From assembly GCA_012523595.1 (NCBI GenBank), contig JAAYIG010000043.1, positions 1 to 48,365 on the forward strand: a stretch of 48,365 nucleotides of DNA. Reading direction: 5' to 3'. The translations under genes and the position numbers were made by a program. This DNA comes from Fibrobacter sp. (lineage in GTDB: Bacteria; Fibrobacterota; Chitinivibrionia; Chitinivibrionales; Chitinispirillaceae). How positions within the stretch are numbered: position 1 is the stretch's first letter; every line of letters begins with the position of its first letter. This document shows, one piece after another, positions 17,317-27,594 of this stretch. Below the pieces are notes generated by a model, which did no database searches, was not told the DNA's origin, and was given only the letters and a program-made list of their open reading frames with translations.

Positions 17317-17856
17317 TTATTTTCCAGCGGTCTTTCCAGCTTTTCTTCTGATCTTCTCATCAAGGTATCTTATCCCCTTGCCTTTGTAAGGTTCCGGCGG
17401 TCTGATACGACGAATATCCGCTGCTGCCTGCCCTACCAGCTCTTTATCAATCCCCTCTACAGTTATCTTTGTTCCACCATCCACCGTAAAGGTGACACCC
17501 TGGCGAGCCTTGAACATCTTGGGACTGGAAAAACCCGCTGCAACGCTGAGATCTTTTCCCTTAAGCTCAGCCTTGTAACCCACCCCGACAACCTCCAGTA
17601 TCTTCTTATAACCCTGAGAGACTCCGATAACCATGTTATCAATCAGTACCTTGTAGAGACCCCAGAGTGCCTTGACATTTTCACTCTGAATTGCAGGTGA
17701 AACAAAAACCTGGTTGTCCTTTACCTCGATCTTGAGATCCCGGGGGAATTCGCGGGAAAGAGTCCCCTTGCTCCCCTTCACCTCGATCTTCTGTCCGACA
17801 ACAGACACCTGAACCCCACCTGGTATTTTGACTGGCACTTTTCCTATGCGAGACAA
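17317..17856 (-). CDS. rplF: 50S ribosomal protein L6
   Basis: Two-domain large-subunit protein near the factor-binding site, 179 aa. Recognised by SRIGKVPVKIPGGVQV at the start and the C-terminal RIRPPEPYKGKGIRYLDE. The start codon is TTG at 17856 with AGGAG about 6 nt upstream. Confidence 0.98.
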   Translation of the reverse strand: MSRIGKVPVKIPGGVQVSVVGQKIEVKGSKGTLSREFPRDLKIEVKDNQVFVSPAIQSENVKALWGLYKVLIDNMVIGVSQGYKKILEVVGVGYKAELKGKDLSVAAGFSSPKMFKARQGVTFTVDGGTKITVEGIDKELVGQAAADIRRIRPPEPYKGKGIRYLDEKIRRKAGKTAGK

Positions 17857-17902
17857 GTTTTACTCCTTTATATTTACAAAATTCCTCTGGCCTTAAGAAA
17901 GG

Positions 17903-18301
17903 CTACCAGACTATTCCGATCACCTCACCGCCTACATTCATCTTGCGGCATTCTTTGTCGGTCATTACACCTTTGGATGTAGAAACAATGGCTATTCCCA
18001 TTCCGTTAAGGACCTTGGGAAGCTGCTGCGCCCCTTTGTACTGCTTACGTCCAGGTGTACTTATTCTCTTTATGCCCTGAATGGAATTACGCAGTTCATC
18101 ATCATACTTGAGCAGTATCTTGATAATACCCTGCTTTCCTTCTTCATTGACAAAAGCGTATTTGCTGATGAAATGATTCTCAAACAAAATACGGGTGATC
18201 TCTTTCTTAAGATTTGAAGCAGGCACATTCACTGTACGTTTCTTTGCCTGAATCGCATTCCTAATACGGTTGAACATATCTGCAATTTGATCGGTCAACA
18301 T
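17903..18301 (-). CDS. rpsH: 30S ribosomal protein S8
   Basis: 16S rRNA central-domain binder, 132 aa. Typical MLTDQIADMFNRIRNA start, RISTPGRKQYKG and the C-terminal ISTSKGVMTDKEC with GGEVIGIVW. In E. coli S8 represses the spc operon; a matching mRNA site was not sought here. Confidence 0.98.
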   Translation of the reverse strand: MLTDQIADMFNRIRNAIQAKKRTVNVPASNLKKEITRILFENHFISKYAFVNEEGKQGIIKILLKYDDELRNSIQGIKRISTPGRKQYKGAQQLPKVLNGMGIAIVSTSKGVMTDKECRKMNVGGEVIGIVW

Positions 18302-18323
18302 CCCTAAATCCCTTTCTCCACGC

Positions 18324-18509
18324 TTACCAGCTGGCTTTCACCACACCGGGAATTTCACCCTTCAGAGCCATTTCACGAAAACAGATCCTGCAGATGCCAA
18401 AATCGCGGATAAATGCCCGCGGTCTGCCACATCGTCTGCATCTGGTATACTTACGGGTCGAAAATTTCGGTTTTTTCCTGCTCTTCTCTATCAATGCTTT
18501 CTTAGCCAC
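18324..18509 (-). CDS. rpsN: 30S ribosomal protein S14, type Z
   Basis: Short zinc-binding form of S14, 61 aa. Four cysteines (Cys24, Cys27, Cys40, Cys43) in CRRC...CRIC bind zinc, unlike the roughly 100-aa zinc-free S14 of enteric bacteria. The start is GTG at 18509 with GGAG about 7 nt upstream. Normal spc position between rplE and rpsH. Confidence 0.97.
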   Translation of the reverse strand: MAKKALIEKSRKKPKFSTRKYTRCRRCGRPRAFIRDFGICRICFREMALKGEIPGVVKASW

Positions 18510-18524
18510 ATCAATTCTCCTGCG

Positions 18525-19085
18525 TTATTTCCGGAAAGGCATCCCCATCTCTTCCAGAAGCGCCATTCCTTCATCATTATTTTCAGCGGATGTACAAATA
18601 CAGATATCCATCCCGGAAATCTTTGAAATCTTGTCGCGGTCAATTTCCAGAAATACGATCTGTTCCTTTACTCCCATAGTGTAATTTCCCCTGCCGTCAA
18701 AAGACTTGCGGGAGAGACCACGAAAATCCCTGATTCTTGGAATCGTTATGGAAACCAGACGATCGAAAAACTCCCACATCCGGTCCTGACGAAGGGTAAC
18801 TTTACATCCGATAGGCATATTCTCCCTCAGTTTGAAATTGGAGATCGCCTTGCGGGCCTTTGTCACAACCGGCTTCTGCCCCGTGATTTCCCGAAGTGTC
18901 ATCACCGCTTCATCAATCAGCTTGGCATCAGCAACCGCATCCCCAACACCCATATTGAGGACAATCTTTTCAAGTCTGGGAACCTGCATTACATTCTTGT
19001 AATTAAACCTTTTCATGAGCGCAGGGACCACGGTCTTGAAATACTTTTCCTTTAACCTTGGAGCCTGTTTTGTCTCTGTACTCAC
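18525..19085 (-). CDS. rplE: 50S ribosomal protein L5
   Basis: 5S rRNA-binding protein of the central protuberance, 186 aa. Recognised by [38 protein letters not shown] and [17 protein letters not shown]. The start is GTG at 19085 and overlaps the rplX stop as GTGA, so it is translationally coupled. Confidence 0.98.
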   Translation of the reverse strand: MSTETKQAPRLKEKYFKTVVPALMKRFNYKNVMQVPRLEKIVLNMGVGDAVADAKLIDEAVMTLREITGQKPVVTKARKAISNFKLRENMPIGCKVTLRQDRMWEFFDRLVSITIPRIRDFRGLSRKSFDGRGNYTMGVKEQIVFLEIDRDKISKISGMDICICTSAENNDEGMALLEEMGMPFRK

Positions 19086-19399
19086 TCTATCAACTCCTTA
19101 GCCTTTTTGGAAAACCTTACCCTTTTGCCACTCTCAAGAACACTTACACCGACCCGGGTAGGTTTACCTGTTTTTGGACACAAAAGCATAATATTCGAAA
19201 GATCAATAGAAGCCTCTTTCTCCACTATTCCACCCTGCTGGTTTTTAGGAGTGGGCTTTGTGTGCCTCTTGATCATATTGATACCTTCAACTATTGCTCT
19301 GTTCTTTTCAGGAATAACCTTCAGGATCTTACCAGTCTTGCCCTTATACTCCCCGGAAATCACCTGAACCATGTCATTCTTCCGAAGCCTGAATGCCAT
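19082..19399 (-). CDS. rplX: 50S ribosomal protein L24
   Basis: Assembly-initiating large-subunit protein, 105 aa, with an N-terminal KOW motif ([20 protein letters not shown]) and the [14 protein letters not shown] segment. Its stop overlaps the rplE GTG start by 4 nt. Confidence 0.98.
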   Translation of the reverse strand: MAFRLRKNDMVQVISGEYKGKTGKILKVIPEKNRAIVEGINMIKRHTKPTPKNQQGGIVEKEASIDLSNIMLLCPKTGKPTRVGVSVLESGKRVRFSKKAKELIE

Positions 19400-19419
19400 A
19401 ATATAAATCTCCTCAATCC

Positions 19420-19788
19420 TTAAAGAACTTCAGGTGCCAGAGACACGATTCTCATGAATTTCTTCTCACGAAGTTCACGTGCAACCGGCCCAAAAATACG
19501 AGTTCCCTTCGGTTCCCCTGTATCATTGATTATTACCGCAGCATTATCACTGAAACGAATATAAGTACCATCTTTACGGCCATACTCTTTTGTGGTCCTC
19601 ACAATAACCGCCTTTGCCACAGTACCCTTCTTTACAGCACCATTAGGGAGAACATCTTTGACAGAGACTATAATAACATCTCCGATACTGGCGTAACGTC
19701 TGCTGGTCCCGCCTAACACTTTGATACACTCAACCTTTTTTGCGCCGGAATTGTCGGCGACGTTCAACCATGTCTCTTCCTGTATCAT
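19420..19788 (-). CDS. rplN: 50S ribosomal protein L14
   Basis: Large-subunit protein at the subunit interface, 122 aa. Nearly invariant segments [39 protein letters not shown] and [20 protein letters not shown] are present. Position between rpsQ and rplX is standard. Confidence 0.99.
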   Translation of the reverse strand: MIQEETWLNVADNSGAKKVECIKVLGGTSRRYASIGDVIIVSVKDVLPNGAVKKGTVAKAVIVRTTKEYGRKDGTYIRFSDNAAVIINDTGEPKGTRIFGPVARELREKKFMRIVSLAPEVL

Positions 19789-19824
19789 ATTTTCCTCGTT
19801 CTGCCTTTTTCGCTCACAAGAGAA

Positions 19825-20082
19825 TTATTTTGCTTTTTCCAGGATCTCTCCAACCCGCCATCTCTTGGTCCTTGACAACGGGCGAGTCTCGATAATTTTC
19901 ACAGTGTCGCCAACTTTGCTCTCGTTTTTTTCATCATGAGCAATATATCTGGAGCTGGTCCTTACTATCCTTCCATATACCGGGTGCATGAACTTCCGTT
20001 CAATCTTCACCACGACACTCTTGTCCATTTTGTCACTTACGACAACACCTACACGTTCTTTACGATTGTTTCTTTCAGCCAT
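19825..20082 (-). CDS. rpsQ: 30S ribosomal protein S17
   Basis: OB-fold protein that binds 16S rRNA early in assembly, 85 aa. The diagnostic [20 protein letters not shown] and the C-terminal [14 protein letters not shown] are present. ATG 20082 is chosen because AAGGA lies 6 nt upstream; longer in-frame starts at 20088 and 20118 are poorly placed or add unconserved residues. Confidence 0.96.
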   Translation of the reverse strand: MAERNNRKERVGVVVSDKMDKSVVVKIERKFMHPVYGRIVRTSSRYIAHDEKNESKVGDTVKIIETRPLSRTKRWRVGEILEKAK

Positions 20083-20127
20083 TCTCATTCCTTGGTCATT
20101 TGGAACAGAACCACACACTTCTGCTCA

Positions 20128-20337
20128 TTATTTTTCAGAAGCGCTCTCGACTTTAACCTTTTCATTCAGGACTGTTTTTCCCCGGGCAATATCACGTCTT
20201 ACAAGACGGAGCTGCAACGGGTTGGCCAGCTGCCCCATTTTTGCCTGAAAGCGAAGATTAAAAAGCTCTTCTTCCCAGCCGTCAATTTTCTTGGTCAATT
20301 CTTCAGGTGATAAATCACGAATCTCTTTTGTTTTCAT
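20128..20337 (-). CDS. rpmC: 50S ribosomal protein L29
   Basis: Two-helix protein near the exit tunnel, 69 aa. Typical KEIRDLSPEELTKKI start and LVRRDIARGKTVLNEK at the end of helix 2. It sits between rplP and rpsQ in the usual S10-operon order. Confidence 0.97.
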   Translation of the reverse strand: MKTKEIRDLSPEELTKKIDGWEEELFNLRFQAKMGQLANPLQLRLVRRDIARGKTVLNEKVKVESASEK

Positions 20338-20350
20338 TCTCGGTTACACC

Positions 20351-20761
20351 TTATTTTTCGATTTCAACAAATCTTGCCTGAATGGGAAGCTTCTGAGCCG
20401 CCAGACGAAGTGCTTCCCTGGCAGTCTCTTCCTTTACTCCAGCCATTTCGAACATCACTGTTCCGGGCCTCACTACAGCTACCCAGCCCTCAGGAGATCC
20501 TTTTCCTTTTCCCATACGGGATTCAGCAGGATGCTTTGTGAAAGGCTTGTCAGGGAAAATACGAATCCAGATCTTCCCACCCCTTTTAATAAAACGGGTC
20601 ATCGCAATACGCGCCGCTTCAATCTGCCTGTTATCGATCCACCCCGGCTGCATGGCCTGAAGGCCATATTCGCCGAAATCAATTTTATTGCACCGGGTGG
20701 CAAGTCCCCTCATCCGCCCGCGCTGAGTTTTTCTCCACTTAACTTTCTTCGGTGACAGCAT
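20351..20761 (-). CDS. rplP: 50S ribosomal protein L16
   Basis: Large-subunit protein near the A-site tRNA elbow, 136 aa. [19 protein letters not shown] at the start, then [20 protein letters not shown] and [17 protein letters not shown], identify it clearly. Eleven nt separate it from rpsC. Confidence 0.99.
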   Translation of the reverse strand: MLSPKKVKWRKTQRGRMRGLATRCNKIDFGEYGLQAMQPGWIDNRQIEAARIAMTRFIKRGGKIWIRIFPDKPFTKHPAESRMGKGKGSPEGWVAVVRPGTVMFEMAGVKEETAREALRLAAQKLPIQARFVEIEK

Positions 20762-20773
20762 CTCAAAATCCTC

Positions 20774-21439
20774 CTACGCGTGCACGCCTTCTTTGGCAGG
20801 CTGCTTCTCAACACGGTTGATAACTTCGCCTTTACAGATCCAGACCTTTATACCCACACACCCGTAGGTAGTGTGCGCAGTAGCTGTCGCATAATCTATA
20901 TCCGCCCTTAACGTATGAAGCGGAATTCTACCTTCCTTGTAGGTTTCAGTTCTGGCTATCTCTGCACCATTCAAACGTCCCGCAATCTGAATCTTTATTC
21001 CCTCAGCACCCATTCTCATAGCAGTTGAGATAGCTTTCTTCGTGGCTTTCTTGTAAGAAACCCTCTTCTCAACCTGGCGGGCGATGTTATCGGCCACCAA
21101 CTGAGAATCCATCTCAGGCTTCTTGACCTCACGAATATTGATCTGAATCTCTTTCTGAGTAAGATGCTGCAGTTCTCCCTTGAGCCGCTCTACTTCCTCA
21201 CCTTTTTTTCCGATAACAATTCCCGGTCTGGATGTATGAATCCCGACTGTGACCCTCTTGGCAGTACGCTCTATCTCCAGAGCAGCAATTCCACCATGTT
21301 CGAGTCTCTTCCGCAGATAATTGCGAATAAGAAGATCTTCGTAGAGATAGTCCGGAAAACGCTCTTTGGCAAACCAATTTGAAAACCAGGAACGGGTTAT
21401 ACCTAATCTCAACCCCACCGGATTTGTTTTCTGACCCAC
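20774..21439 (-). CDS. rpsC: 30S ribosomal protein S3
   Basis: mRNA-entry-channel protein, 221 aa. N-terminal GQKTNPVGLRLGITRSW, the type II KH domain (GIHTSRPGIVIGKKGEEVER) and the C-terminal domain with GAEGIKIQIAGRLNGAEIAR are intact. The start is GTG at 21439 with GGAGG 4 nt upstream. Confidence 0.98.
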   Translation of the reverse strand: MGQKTNPVGLRLGITRSWFSNWFAKERFPDYLYEDLLIRNYLRKRLEHGGIAALEIERTAKRVTVGIHTSRPGIVIGKKGEEVERLKGELQHLTQKEIQINIREVKKPEMDSQLVADNIARQVEKRVSYKKATKKAISTAMRMGAEGIKIQIAGRLNGAEIARTETYKEGRIPLHTLRADIDYATATAHTTYGCVGIKVWICKGEVINRVEKQPAKEGVHA

Positions 21440-21450
21440 AACTCCTCCTG

Positions 21451-21792
21451 TTAATTAGCAACCGTGACAGTTACATGACACATACGTTTAAGAATCTGTG
21501 ATGCCCGGCCATGAGACCGCGGACGAAACCGTTTCATCACTGGACCCTCATCAACAGAAATCTCCTTGATACGAAGCTCATTGACATCAATGGCTGCATC
21601 CGTATGCTTGCTCTGTAGGTTGGCAACAGCAGACTTCAGTAACTTGGAAATATCAGTTGCGACTCTCTTATTTATGTTAAGATCAAGAAGACTCAACGCC
21701 TCTCCAACCATCATCCCACGTACCGCATCCGCAACCAGACGGGTCTTTCTCGCAGTCGAACGCAGATAACGCACTGTAGCTTTAGATTCCAC
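21451..21792 (-). CDS. rplV: 50S ribosomal protein L22
   Basis: Tunnel-lining protein, 113 aa. The core and the extended beta-hairpin end with the conserved MKRFRPRSHGRASQILKR are present with no deletion in the hairpin. The start codon is GTG at 21792, with GGAGG 4-5 nt upstream. Confidence 0.98.
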   Translation of the reverse strand: MESKATVRYLRSTARKTRLVADAVRGMMVGEALSLLDLNINKRVATDISKLLKSAVANLQSKHTDAAIDVNELRIKEISVDEGPVMKRFRPRSHGRASQILKRMCHVTVTVAN

Positions 21793-21807
21793 AATTCCTC
21801 CCCAGAC

Positions 21808-22101
21808 CTATCTTTTTACAGATGCGGATTTGTCGGATTTAGCGGCACCACTGTGACCACGGAACTGACGTGTCGGGGAAAATTCCCCAAGCTTGTGCCC
21901 AACCATGTTCTCGGAAACATAAACCGGTATGAATTTGTTTCCATTGTGTACCGCGAATGTATGACCTACAAACTCCGGAAGAATAACAGATCGGCGTGAC
22001 CATGTCTTTATCACCTTCTTCTGACCAGACTTGTTCGCCTCATCTACCTTCTTCGAGAGATGATCATCTACAAATGGACCTTTTTTTATCGAACGCGACA
22101 T
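21808..22101 (-). CDS. rpsS: 30S ribosomal protein S19
   Basis: Head protein of the small subunit, 97 aa. Typical [36 protein letters not shown] and the C-terminal [18 protein letters not shown]. Standard location between rplB and rplV. Confidence 0.99.
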   Translation of the reverse strand: MSRSIKKGPFVDDHLSKKVDEANKSGQKKVIKTWSRRSVILPEFVGHTFAVHNGNKFIPVYVSENMVGHKLGEFSPTRQFRGHSGAAKSDKSASVKR

Positions 22102-22116
22102 ACCAATCCTCTTCCT

Positions 22117-22947
22117 TTATTTCTTAGCCCTGCGACGCACAATATATTTGCTCGAAAGTTTACGCGGATTACGGGTCTTCAATCCCTTTGTCTTCTGTCC
22201 CCAGGGGGTCACCGGATGTCCTCCACCAGCAGTCTTTCCCTCACCACCACCCATAGGATGGTCGATAGGGTTCATGGCAACTCCACGCACTGTCGGGCGA
22301 ATCCCCAAATGACGCTTACGACCCGCAGACCCTATAGCCATATTCATGTGCTCCGGATTACTGACCTGCCCAATTGTAGCCAGGCAGTTCTCCCTGATAT
22401 TTCTTACCTCACTTGAGGGAAACTTGAGCTGAACCATCTGGTTCTCTTTTGCAACTATCTCGGCATAAGCACCGGCACTGCGGGCAATCTGACCACCCTT
22501 GCGCTCAAAAAGCTCTATGTTGTGTACCTGCATCCCCAGAGGGATGTTCTTGAGCGGCATGCAATTACCTTCTGCAATCTCAACCTGATCACCAGAAATA
22601 ACCTTCATCCCGACTTTCATATTTGAGGTTGCCAGAATATACCTGCGCTCACCGTCTATATACTTTATCAAAGCTATAAAAGCGCTGCGGTTAGGATCAT
22701 ATTCAATTGTTTCCACAATTCCCGGAACATTAAATTTGTCGCGCTTGAAATCAATAATCCGGTAAAAGCGCTTGTGCCCCCCACCCCTGTGCCTGACAGT
22801 TATAACACCACGGTTATTACGCCCGTTGATCTTTGGCTTAGCTTCAAGCAAAGGTTTATAAGGTTTGTCAGTGGTAATCTGATCAAACTGGTTGGTAGTC
22901 TTATACCTTAAAGTCGGGGTCACCGGTCTGTAAGTCTTCATTGGCAT
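22117..22947 (-). CDS. rplB: 50S ribosomal protein L2
   Basis: Large-subunit protein essential for the peptidyl transferase centre, 276 aa. It shows [30 protein letters not shown] and the C-terminal histidine segment [15 protein letters not shown], which contains the functional His of the family. GGAG lies 8 nt before the start. Confidence 0.99.
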   Translation of the reverse strand: MPMKTYRPVTPTLRYKTTNQFDQITTDKPYKPLLEAKPKINGRNNRGVITVRHRGGGHKRFYRIIDFKRDKFNVPGIVETIEYDPNRSAFIALIKYIDGERRYILATSNMKVGMKVISGDQVEIAEGNCMPLKNIPLGMQVHNIELFERKGGQIARSAGAYAEIVAKENQMVQLKFPSSEVRNIRENCLATIGQVSNPEHMNMAIGSAGRKRHLGIRPTVRGVAMNPIDHPMGGGEGKTAGGGHPVTPWGQKTKGLKTRNPRKLSSKYIVRRRAKK

Positions 22948-22983
22948 ATTTTAAACTCCAATTCCTCTGTTCTCTTAAGGGGT

Positions 22984-23274
22984 TCAAACCTCACCGAATT
23001 TCGCAATTCTCTGCCCTTCCTGGATTTTGACAATTGCCTTCTTCCAGTCAGGCCTGTAACCCGCGAACCGCCCCATACGTTTCTTTTTTCCCTTTACAAC
23101 CATCGTATTAACAGATACTACTGAGACTCCAAACAGCTTCTCTACGGCCACTTTGATCTGCGGCTTTGTAGCAGTACGCAAAACCTCGAAAACATACTTG
23201 TTCTGCGTCTCACGCTGAGTAGTATTCTTCTCTGTAATAGATGGATATCTGATAATTGAATGATACTTGCTCAC
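22984..23274 (-). CDS. rplW: 50S ribosomal protein L23
   Basis: Exit-site protein that docks trigger factor and SRP, 96 aa. Typical IIRYPSITEKNT start and KLFGVSVVSVNTMVVKGKKKR. The start is GTG at 23274 and overlaps the rplD stop by 4 nt (GTGA). Confidence 0.97.
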   Translation of the reverse strand: MSKYHSIIRYPSITEKNTTQRETQNKYVFEVLRTATKPQIKVAVEKLFGVSVVSVNTMVVKGKKKRMGRFAGYRPDWKKAIVKIQEGQRIAKFGEV

Positions 23275-23900
23275 AGTGCCACCGCCTCTTGTACTTTACC
23301 GATCAGCCGTTCATCGGCAAAAATGATGTTTTCATTTGTAAGTACATCATATGCGTTGATCTCGGAAACCGGCCTGATTTCAAGATCCCTGATATTTCGA
23401 CCGGAAAGAAAAACGTTTTTCCCTTCCTTATCAATTATCAATAAATTTTTCTTTCCAGAAACTGAGAGTGCCTTGAGCAGATCGACAATGGTCCTGGTTT
23501 TCGGAGTCTCACAACTGATACTCTCGACAACCATCACCTTTTCATCTTGAGCCCTCGAGGAAAGCGCTGAAGCAAGTGCAAGCCTGCGCATCTTCTTTGG
23601 AATTTCCGAATAATAGTCGCGCGGCTCCGGACCGTGAGCTTTTCCACCACGAACCCATATCGGTGATGCATTAGAACCGGCACGTGCTCTTCCCGTCCCC
23701 TTCTGCCTCCAGGGTTTTCTGCCGCCGCCACTGACCTCTGCACGGGTCTTTGTCTTTGCCGTACCCTGACGCTGATTGGCGAGGAACTGGGTTATCACCT
23801 GGTGCAGCAAACTTTCATTTACCTGTGCACCAAAAACATTTTCCGGCAGATCGATCTGCCCCTTTACGGTCCCATCCTGCTGATACAATTTTGCCTTCAT
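23271..23900 (-). CDS. rplD: 50S ribosomal protein L4
   Basis: Tunnel-lining protein, 209 aa. It has the RRQGTAKTKTRAEVSGGGRK-type loop (as NQRQGTAKTKTRAEVSG), PWRQKGTGRARAGS and a C-terminal ENIIFADERLIGKVQEAV. ATG 23900 (MKAKLYQQDG) is preferred; a GTG 12 bases upstream is also in frame, but GGGTGA sits 8 nt from the ATG. In enteric bacteria L4 represses the S10 operon through an rpsJ leader, for which there is little room here (39 nt between fusA and rpsJ in reverse order). Confidence 0.96.
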   Translation of the reverse strand: MKAKLYQQDGTVKGQIDLPENVFGAQVNESLLHQVITQFLANQRQGTAKTKTRAEVSGGGRKPWRQKGTGRARAGSNASPIWVRGGKAHGPEPRDYYSEIPKKMRRLALASALSSRAQDEKVMVVESISCETPKTRTIVDLLKALSVSGKKNLLIIDKEGKNVFLSGRNIRDLEIRPVSEINAYDVLTNENIIFADERLIGKVQEAVAL

Positions 23901-23927
23901 CGTTGTATTCACCCTGATATTAGCGTG

Positions 23928-24551
23928 CTACCCATTTTTCTTTATATAAACGTATCCACTGGCACGGCCCGGAACCGCACCCTTCACAAAAACAAGTCCG
24001 GCTTCTTTGTCAAGACTAACCACCTCAAGCTTCCTGACCGTCCTCTGGGCATTTCCGTATTGCCCGGACATCTTTAGACCAGGAAAAATCCTTGCAGGAT
24101 AAGAGTTCGCACCGACAGATCCGCGTTCACGGACATTGGTGTTTCCATGAGATTCCCGCCCGCGCTGGAAATTATACTTTTTTATGGTTCCGGCATGTCC
24201 GCGCCCTTTGGAAATTCCGGTCACATCCACAAATTTGGTATTTTCCAGAACTTCAACTCCGACACGCTGCCCCGGTTTCAGTGACTCTTCAGCAGAATCG
24301 ATCTTGAATTCCTTTACAATGCGAGAGAAGACACCTCCGTTCTTCTTGAAATGGCCCAGAAGTGGTTTTGTAACCCTCTTCTCAGAGACCTCATCAAAAC
24401 CCAGTTGAACTGCTGAATAGCCGTCTTTTTCGGATGTCTTTACCTGATGGACAACATTGTTGCCAGCCAGAATAACAGTTACCCCTACTGACTTTCCAGC
24501 TTCATTAAACATCCTGGTCATTCCGATTTTCTTACCAATCAAACCCTGCAT
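23928..24551 (-). CDS. rplC: 50S ribosomal protein L3
   Basis: Assembly-initiating protein reaching toward the peptidyl transferase centre, 207 aa. GLIGKKIGMTRMF at the start and the long extension with GKGRGHAGTIKKYNFQRG-type residues (here SKGRGHAGTIKKYNF) and PGLKMSGQYGN are diagnostic. Confidence 0.98.
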   Translation of the reverse strand: MQGLIGKKIGMTRMFNEAGKSVGVTVILAGNNVVHQVKTSEKDGYSAVQLGFDEVSEKRVTKPLLGHFKKNGGVFSRIVKEFKIDSAEESLKPGQRVGVEVLENTKFVDVTGISKGRGHAGTIKKYNFQRGRESHGNTNVRERGSVGANSYPARIFPGLKMSGQYGNAQRTVRKLEVVSLDKEAGLVFVKGAVPGRASGYVYIKKNG

Positions 24552-24587
24552 ATCACACCCATTTTTTAAGGAAACTGTTTCAGGCTT

Positions 24588-24896
24588 TTAAACTTTGATC
24601 TCGACATCTACACCCGCTGGCAAATCCAGCTTCATCAGCGAATCAACCGTCTGAGGTGTAGATTCAAGGATATCAATAAGACGCTTATGAATGCGCGTCT
24701 CGAACTGCTCTCTGGACTTTTTGTTAACATGCGGAGAACGCAGTACCGTGTAAACAGTCTTCTCGGTTGGCAGCGGTATCGGCCCTGAAATACGTGCTCC
24801 GGTACCCTTTGCCGTGCGTACTATGTCCGACGCCGACTTGTCCAGAATATTATGGTCAAACGATTTCAAACGAATCCTTATTCTTTCGCCCGGCAT
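24588..24896 (-). CDS. rpsJ: 30S ribosomal protein S10
   Basis: Small-subunit head protein and NusB partner in antitermination, 102 aa. It has [39 protein letters not shown] and the C-terminal [11 protein letters not shown]. It follows fusA directly (39 nt), because no tuf gene lies between them as it does in E. coli. Confidence 0.99.
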   Translation of the reverse strand: MPGERIRIRLKSFDHNILDKSASDIVRTAKGTGARISGPIPLPTEKTVYTVLRSPHVNKKSREQFETRIHKRLIDILESTPQTVDSLMKLDLPAGVDVEIKV

Positions 24897-24935
24897 GAAT
24901 CTATGCTCCTTTTTTTTCTTTCCTTTTTCATACCA

Positions 24936-27017
24936 TTACATTCTGCCTATACGCCTCAGGATCTCTTCCTGTACAGCCCTTCCGGCAGCTTCGTAACGAT
25001 CAAATTGCATTGTGTAGACAGCTCTTCCCTGTGTCAGGGATCTCAGCGCAGTTGCATAACCAAACATTTCCGATAAGGGAGCCTCAGCATCAACCACCTG
25101 AACATCTTTACGATGCGAGATTCCGAGAATCTTTCCCCGCCTTCCGTTGAAATCATTGATAACCGATCCCATAAACTCAGAAGGCACCACTACTTCTATT
25201 TTCATCACCGGCTCTAAAATCGCCGGGTTTGCTTTTGCACAAGCCTGCTTGAACGCCATCGTACCGGCTATCTTAAAAGACATTTCCGTGGAATCTTCTT
25301 CATTGAAAACCGCACTCTTCAGTCGTACTCTGATTCCCGCCTGCGGGAACCCGGAGAACATTCCACCGCCTGATGCTTCCTCGATACCCTGACGAATCGC
25401 CGCGACAAAAGACTGCGGTATCGAATCTTTATCTATTTCACTGAGAAATTCAATATTCTTAGATGCCTCAACCGGCTCAACAGAAATTTCCAGCCTGGCA
25501 TACTGACTCTTACCCCCAATTACCTGTGACAATTCAAATTCTTCACTTACCCTGGAAGTAACAGTCTCTTTATATGAAACCTGAGGATTTCCAACATTTA
25601 CACCTATATTGAACTCGCGAATCAACCTGTCAACAAGAACTTCAAGATGAAGTTCCCCCATTCCGGAGATAAGTCTCTGACCTGTCTCTGAATCAACTTT
25701 AACCCTGCAAGTCGGGTCTTCATCAACTAACCGCTGAACCGCAGCATTTAGTTTTTCTTCATCAGCGGTACTCTTGGGCTCTATCGATCTCCATAACACC
25801 GGATCCGGAAAAACCATTCTTTCATAAACAATTGGAAAATCAGGATCGCAAAGAGTATCACCCGTCGTAGTGTCCTTCAGACCAACAAGAGCCACTATAT
25901 CACCTGCCCGCATGAATTGCTCCGCATGCCTTTTGTTTGAATGCATCCGGAATATTCTGGTTACCTTTTCTCTTGCTTTGGTGCGGGGATTTATGTAAAG
26001 ATCCCTTAAACCCGCCTTACCAGAATACACACGCGCAAAAGTCAAACTACCCACATGAGGATCATTAGCTATTTTGAAGATGAGAGCTGAAAAAGGTTCC
26101 TTCAAATCAGGCATTCTCTCTTTCCGCTCACCAGTCACAGGATCAGCACCCTTAATAACCCCTCTGTCTGCCGGGGAGGGAAGATAATCCACAACAGCAT
26201 CGAGCAACTGCTGGACTCCCTTATTCTTAAAGGCAGAACCGCAAAGTACCGGACATATTCTGTTCTCCAGCACCCCGGCTCTTATAGCCTTGATGATAAG
26301 ATCGGGATCAACCTGCTCCTCTTCAAGTATCAGACCCATAAGTTCATCATTGAAATCCGCCACCTGCTCCAGCATCTGAGCTCTTTTGCCCTCAACCAGT
26401 TCGAGAAGATCCTCTGGAATTTCACTCTCCAGAACTTTTGTGCCCAGCACCTCTTCATCATAACGGCAAGCCTTCATCCGTATCAGATCAACAACACCTT
26501 CAAATTGATCCTCTTTTCCGAGCGGGACCTGAACAGCAACCGGTCTGGCTGCAAGCTTCTGCTTCATTTCATCGAGCACATTGTAAAAATCGGCTCCAAC
26601 CCTATCCATTTTATTCACAAATGCGATCCGGGGAACGTTGTATTTGTCGGCTTGACGCCATACAGTCTCAGACTGAGGTTCTACGCCTCCAACCGAATCG
26701 AACACGGCAACTGCGCCATCCAGAACTCTCAAAGAACGCTCTACTTCGATGGTAAAATCCACATGCCCGGGAGTATCGATAATATTTATCCGATGATCTC
26801 TCCAGAAGCAGGTGGTTGCAGCAGAGGTAATCGTAATCCCTCTCTCCCGCTCTTGCACCATCCAGTCCATGACTGCATTTCCATCATGAACTTCACCCAT
26901 ACGGTGCAGTATACCAGTATAAAACAGCATACGCTCCGTCGTGGTTGTCTTACCTGCATCGATATGAGCCATGATGCCGATATTTCTGATTCTTTCCAGA
27001 GAAACTGGTTCATCCAT
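24936..27017 (-). CDS. fusA: Elongation factor G
   Basis: Translocation GTPase, 693 aa, the usual length. G1 AHIDAGKTT is at 17-25; the standard switch [15 protein letters not shown]3 DTPGH and G4 NKMD are present, followed by domains II-V. Unlike the EF-Tu of the same cluster, its switch I is canonical. ATG 27017 is chosen since GGGAG is 6 nt upstream and homologues start there; an in-frame extension to 27086 is rejected. Confidence 0.98.
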   Translation of the reverse strand: MDEPVSLERIRNIGIMAHIDAGKTTTTERMLFYTGILHRMGEVHDGNAVMDWMVQERERGITITSAATTCFWRDHRINIIDTPGHVDFTIEVERSLRVLDGAVAVFDSVGGVEPQSETVWRQADKYNVPRIAFVNKMDRVGADFYNVLDEMKQKLAARPVAVQVPLGKEDQFEGVVDLIRMKACRYDEEVLGTKVLESEIPEDLLELVEGKRAQMLEQVADFNDELMGLILEEEQVDPDLIIKAIRAGVLENRICPVLCGSAFKNKGVQQLLDAVVDYLPSPADRGVIKGADPVTGERKERMPDLKEPFSALIFKIANDPHVGSLTFARVYSGKAGLRDLYINPRTKAREKVTRIFRMHSNKRHAEQFMRAGDIVALVGLKDTTTGDTLCDPDFPIVYERMVFPDPVLWRSIEPKSTADEEKLNAAVQRLVDEDPTCRVKVDSETGQRLISGMGELHLEVLVDRLIREFNIGVNVGNPQVSYKETVTSRVSEEFELSQVIGGKSQYARLEISVEPVEASKNIEFLSEIDKDSIPQSFVAAIRQGIEEASGGGMFSGFPQAGIRVRLKSAVFNEEDSTEMSFKIAGTMAFKQACAKANPAILEPVMKIEVVVPSEFMGSVINDFNGRRGKILGISHRKDVQVVDAEAPLSEMFGYATALRSLTQGRAVYTMQFDRYEAAGRAVQEEILRRIGRM

Positions 27018-27114
27018 AAAAATCTCCCTATCGGCACCGCATCCTGTATCAATTTGAAACCTCTCCGCCCTCCAAGGCAGAATCAATCAATACAGGAAAT
27101 CAAAGAGCATCTCA

Positions 27115-27585
27115 CTACCAGCGGAAATGCGCGAACGCTTTATTCGCCTCCGCCATCTTGTGAGTATCAATCTTCTTTCTTACGGCGCCACCCTCATTTT
27201 TCGACGCCTGAATAAATTCATTAGCCAGCCTATCAGCCATACTTTTTTCCGCCCGCGCTTTGGAATAGTTTATCAGCCACCTGATAGCCAGAGAAGTTCT
27301 CCTTTCAGCGGGAACCTCAATGGGTACCTGATAGTTGGCACCACCAATACGGCGGGATTTAACCTCAAGAACAGGCTTCACATTATCAATAGCCTTCTTG
27401 AAGACACTCATTCCATCCTGACCAGTCCGCTCAACAACCAGGTCGATAGCATCATAGAAAATTCTCTCTGCCAGGCGCTTTTTCCCGCACCTCACCACGT
27501 TGTTAACAAACTGGGTAACAAGCGTGCTATTGAATTTTGGATCAGGAATAAGATCTTTTTTTACAGCTTTCCTTCTTCTTGACAT
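27115..27585 (-). CDS. rpsG: 30S ribosomal protein S7
   Basis: 16S rRNA 3'-domain assembly initiator, 156 aa. MSRRRKAVKKDLIPDPKFNS, VKPVLEVKSRRIGGANYQVP and the C-terminal KMAEANKAFAHFRW are typical. It is the second gene of the str block, 9 nt after rpsL. S7 is the str-operon repressor in E. coli. Confidence 0.99.
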   Translation of the reverse strand: MSRRRKAVKKDLIPDPKFNSTLVTQFVNNVVRCGKKRLAERIFYDAIDLVVERTGQDGMSVFKKAIDNVKPVLEVKSRRIGGANYQVPIEVPAERRTSLAIRWLINYSKARAEKSMADRLANEFIQASKNEGGAVRKKIDTHKMAEANKAFAHFRW

Positions 27586-27594
27586 ATTGATCCC

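Noticed and set aside
16978-17700. A 240-codon + strand open frame, and similar long ones at 26505-27215 and 4989-5609
   Set aside because: They lie opposite rplR/rplF, fusA and topA, lack ribosome binding sites and show Ser/Leu/His-rich shadows of the true genes.
27018-27086. N-terminal extension of EF-G
   Set aside because: GGGAG fits ATG 27017, and known EF-G starts just before the LERIRNIGI segment.
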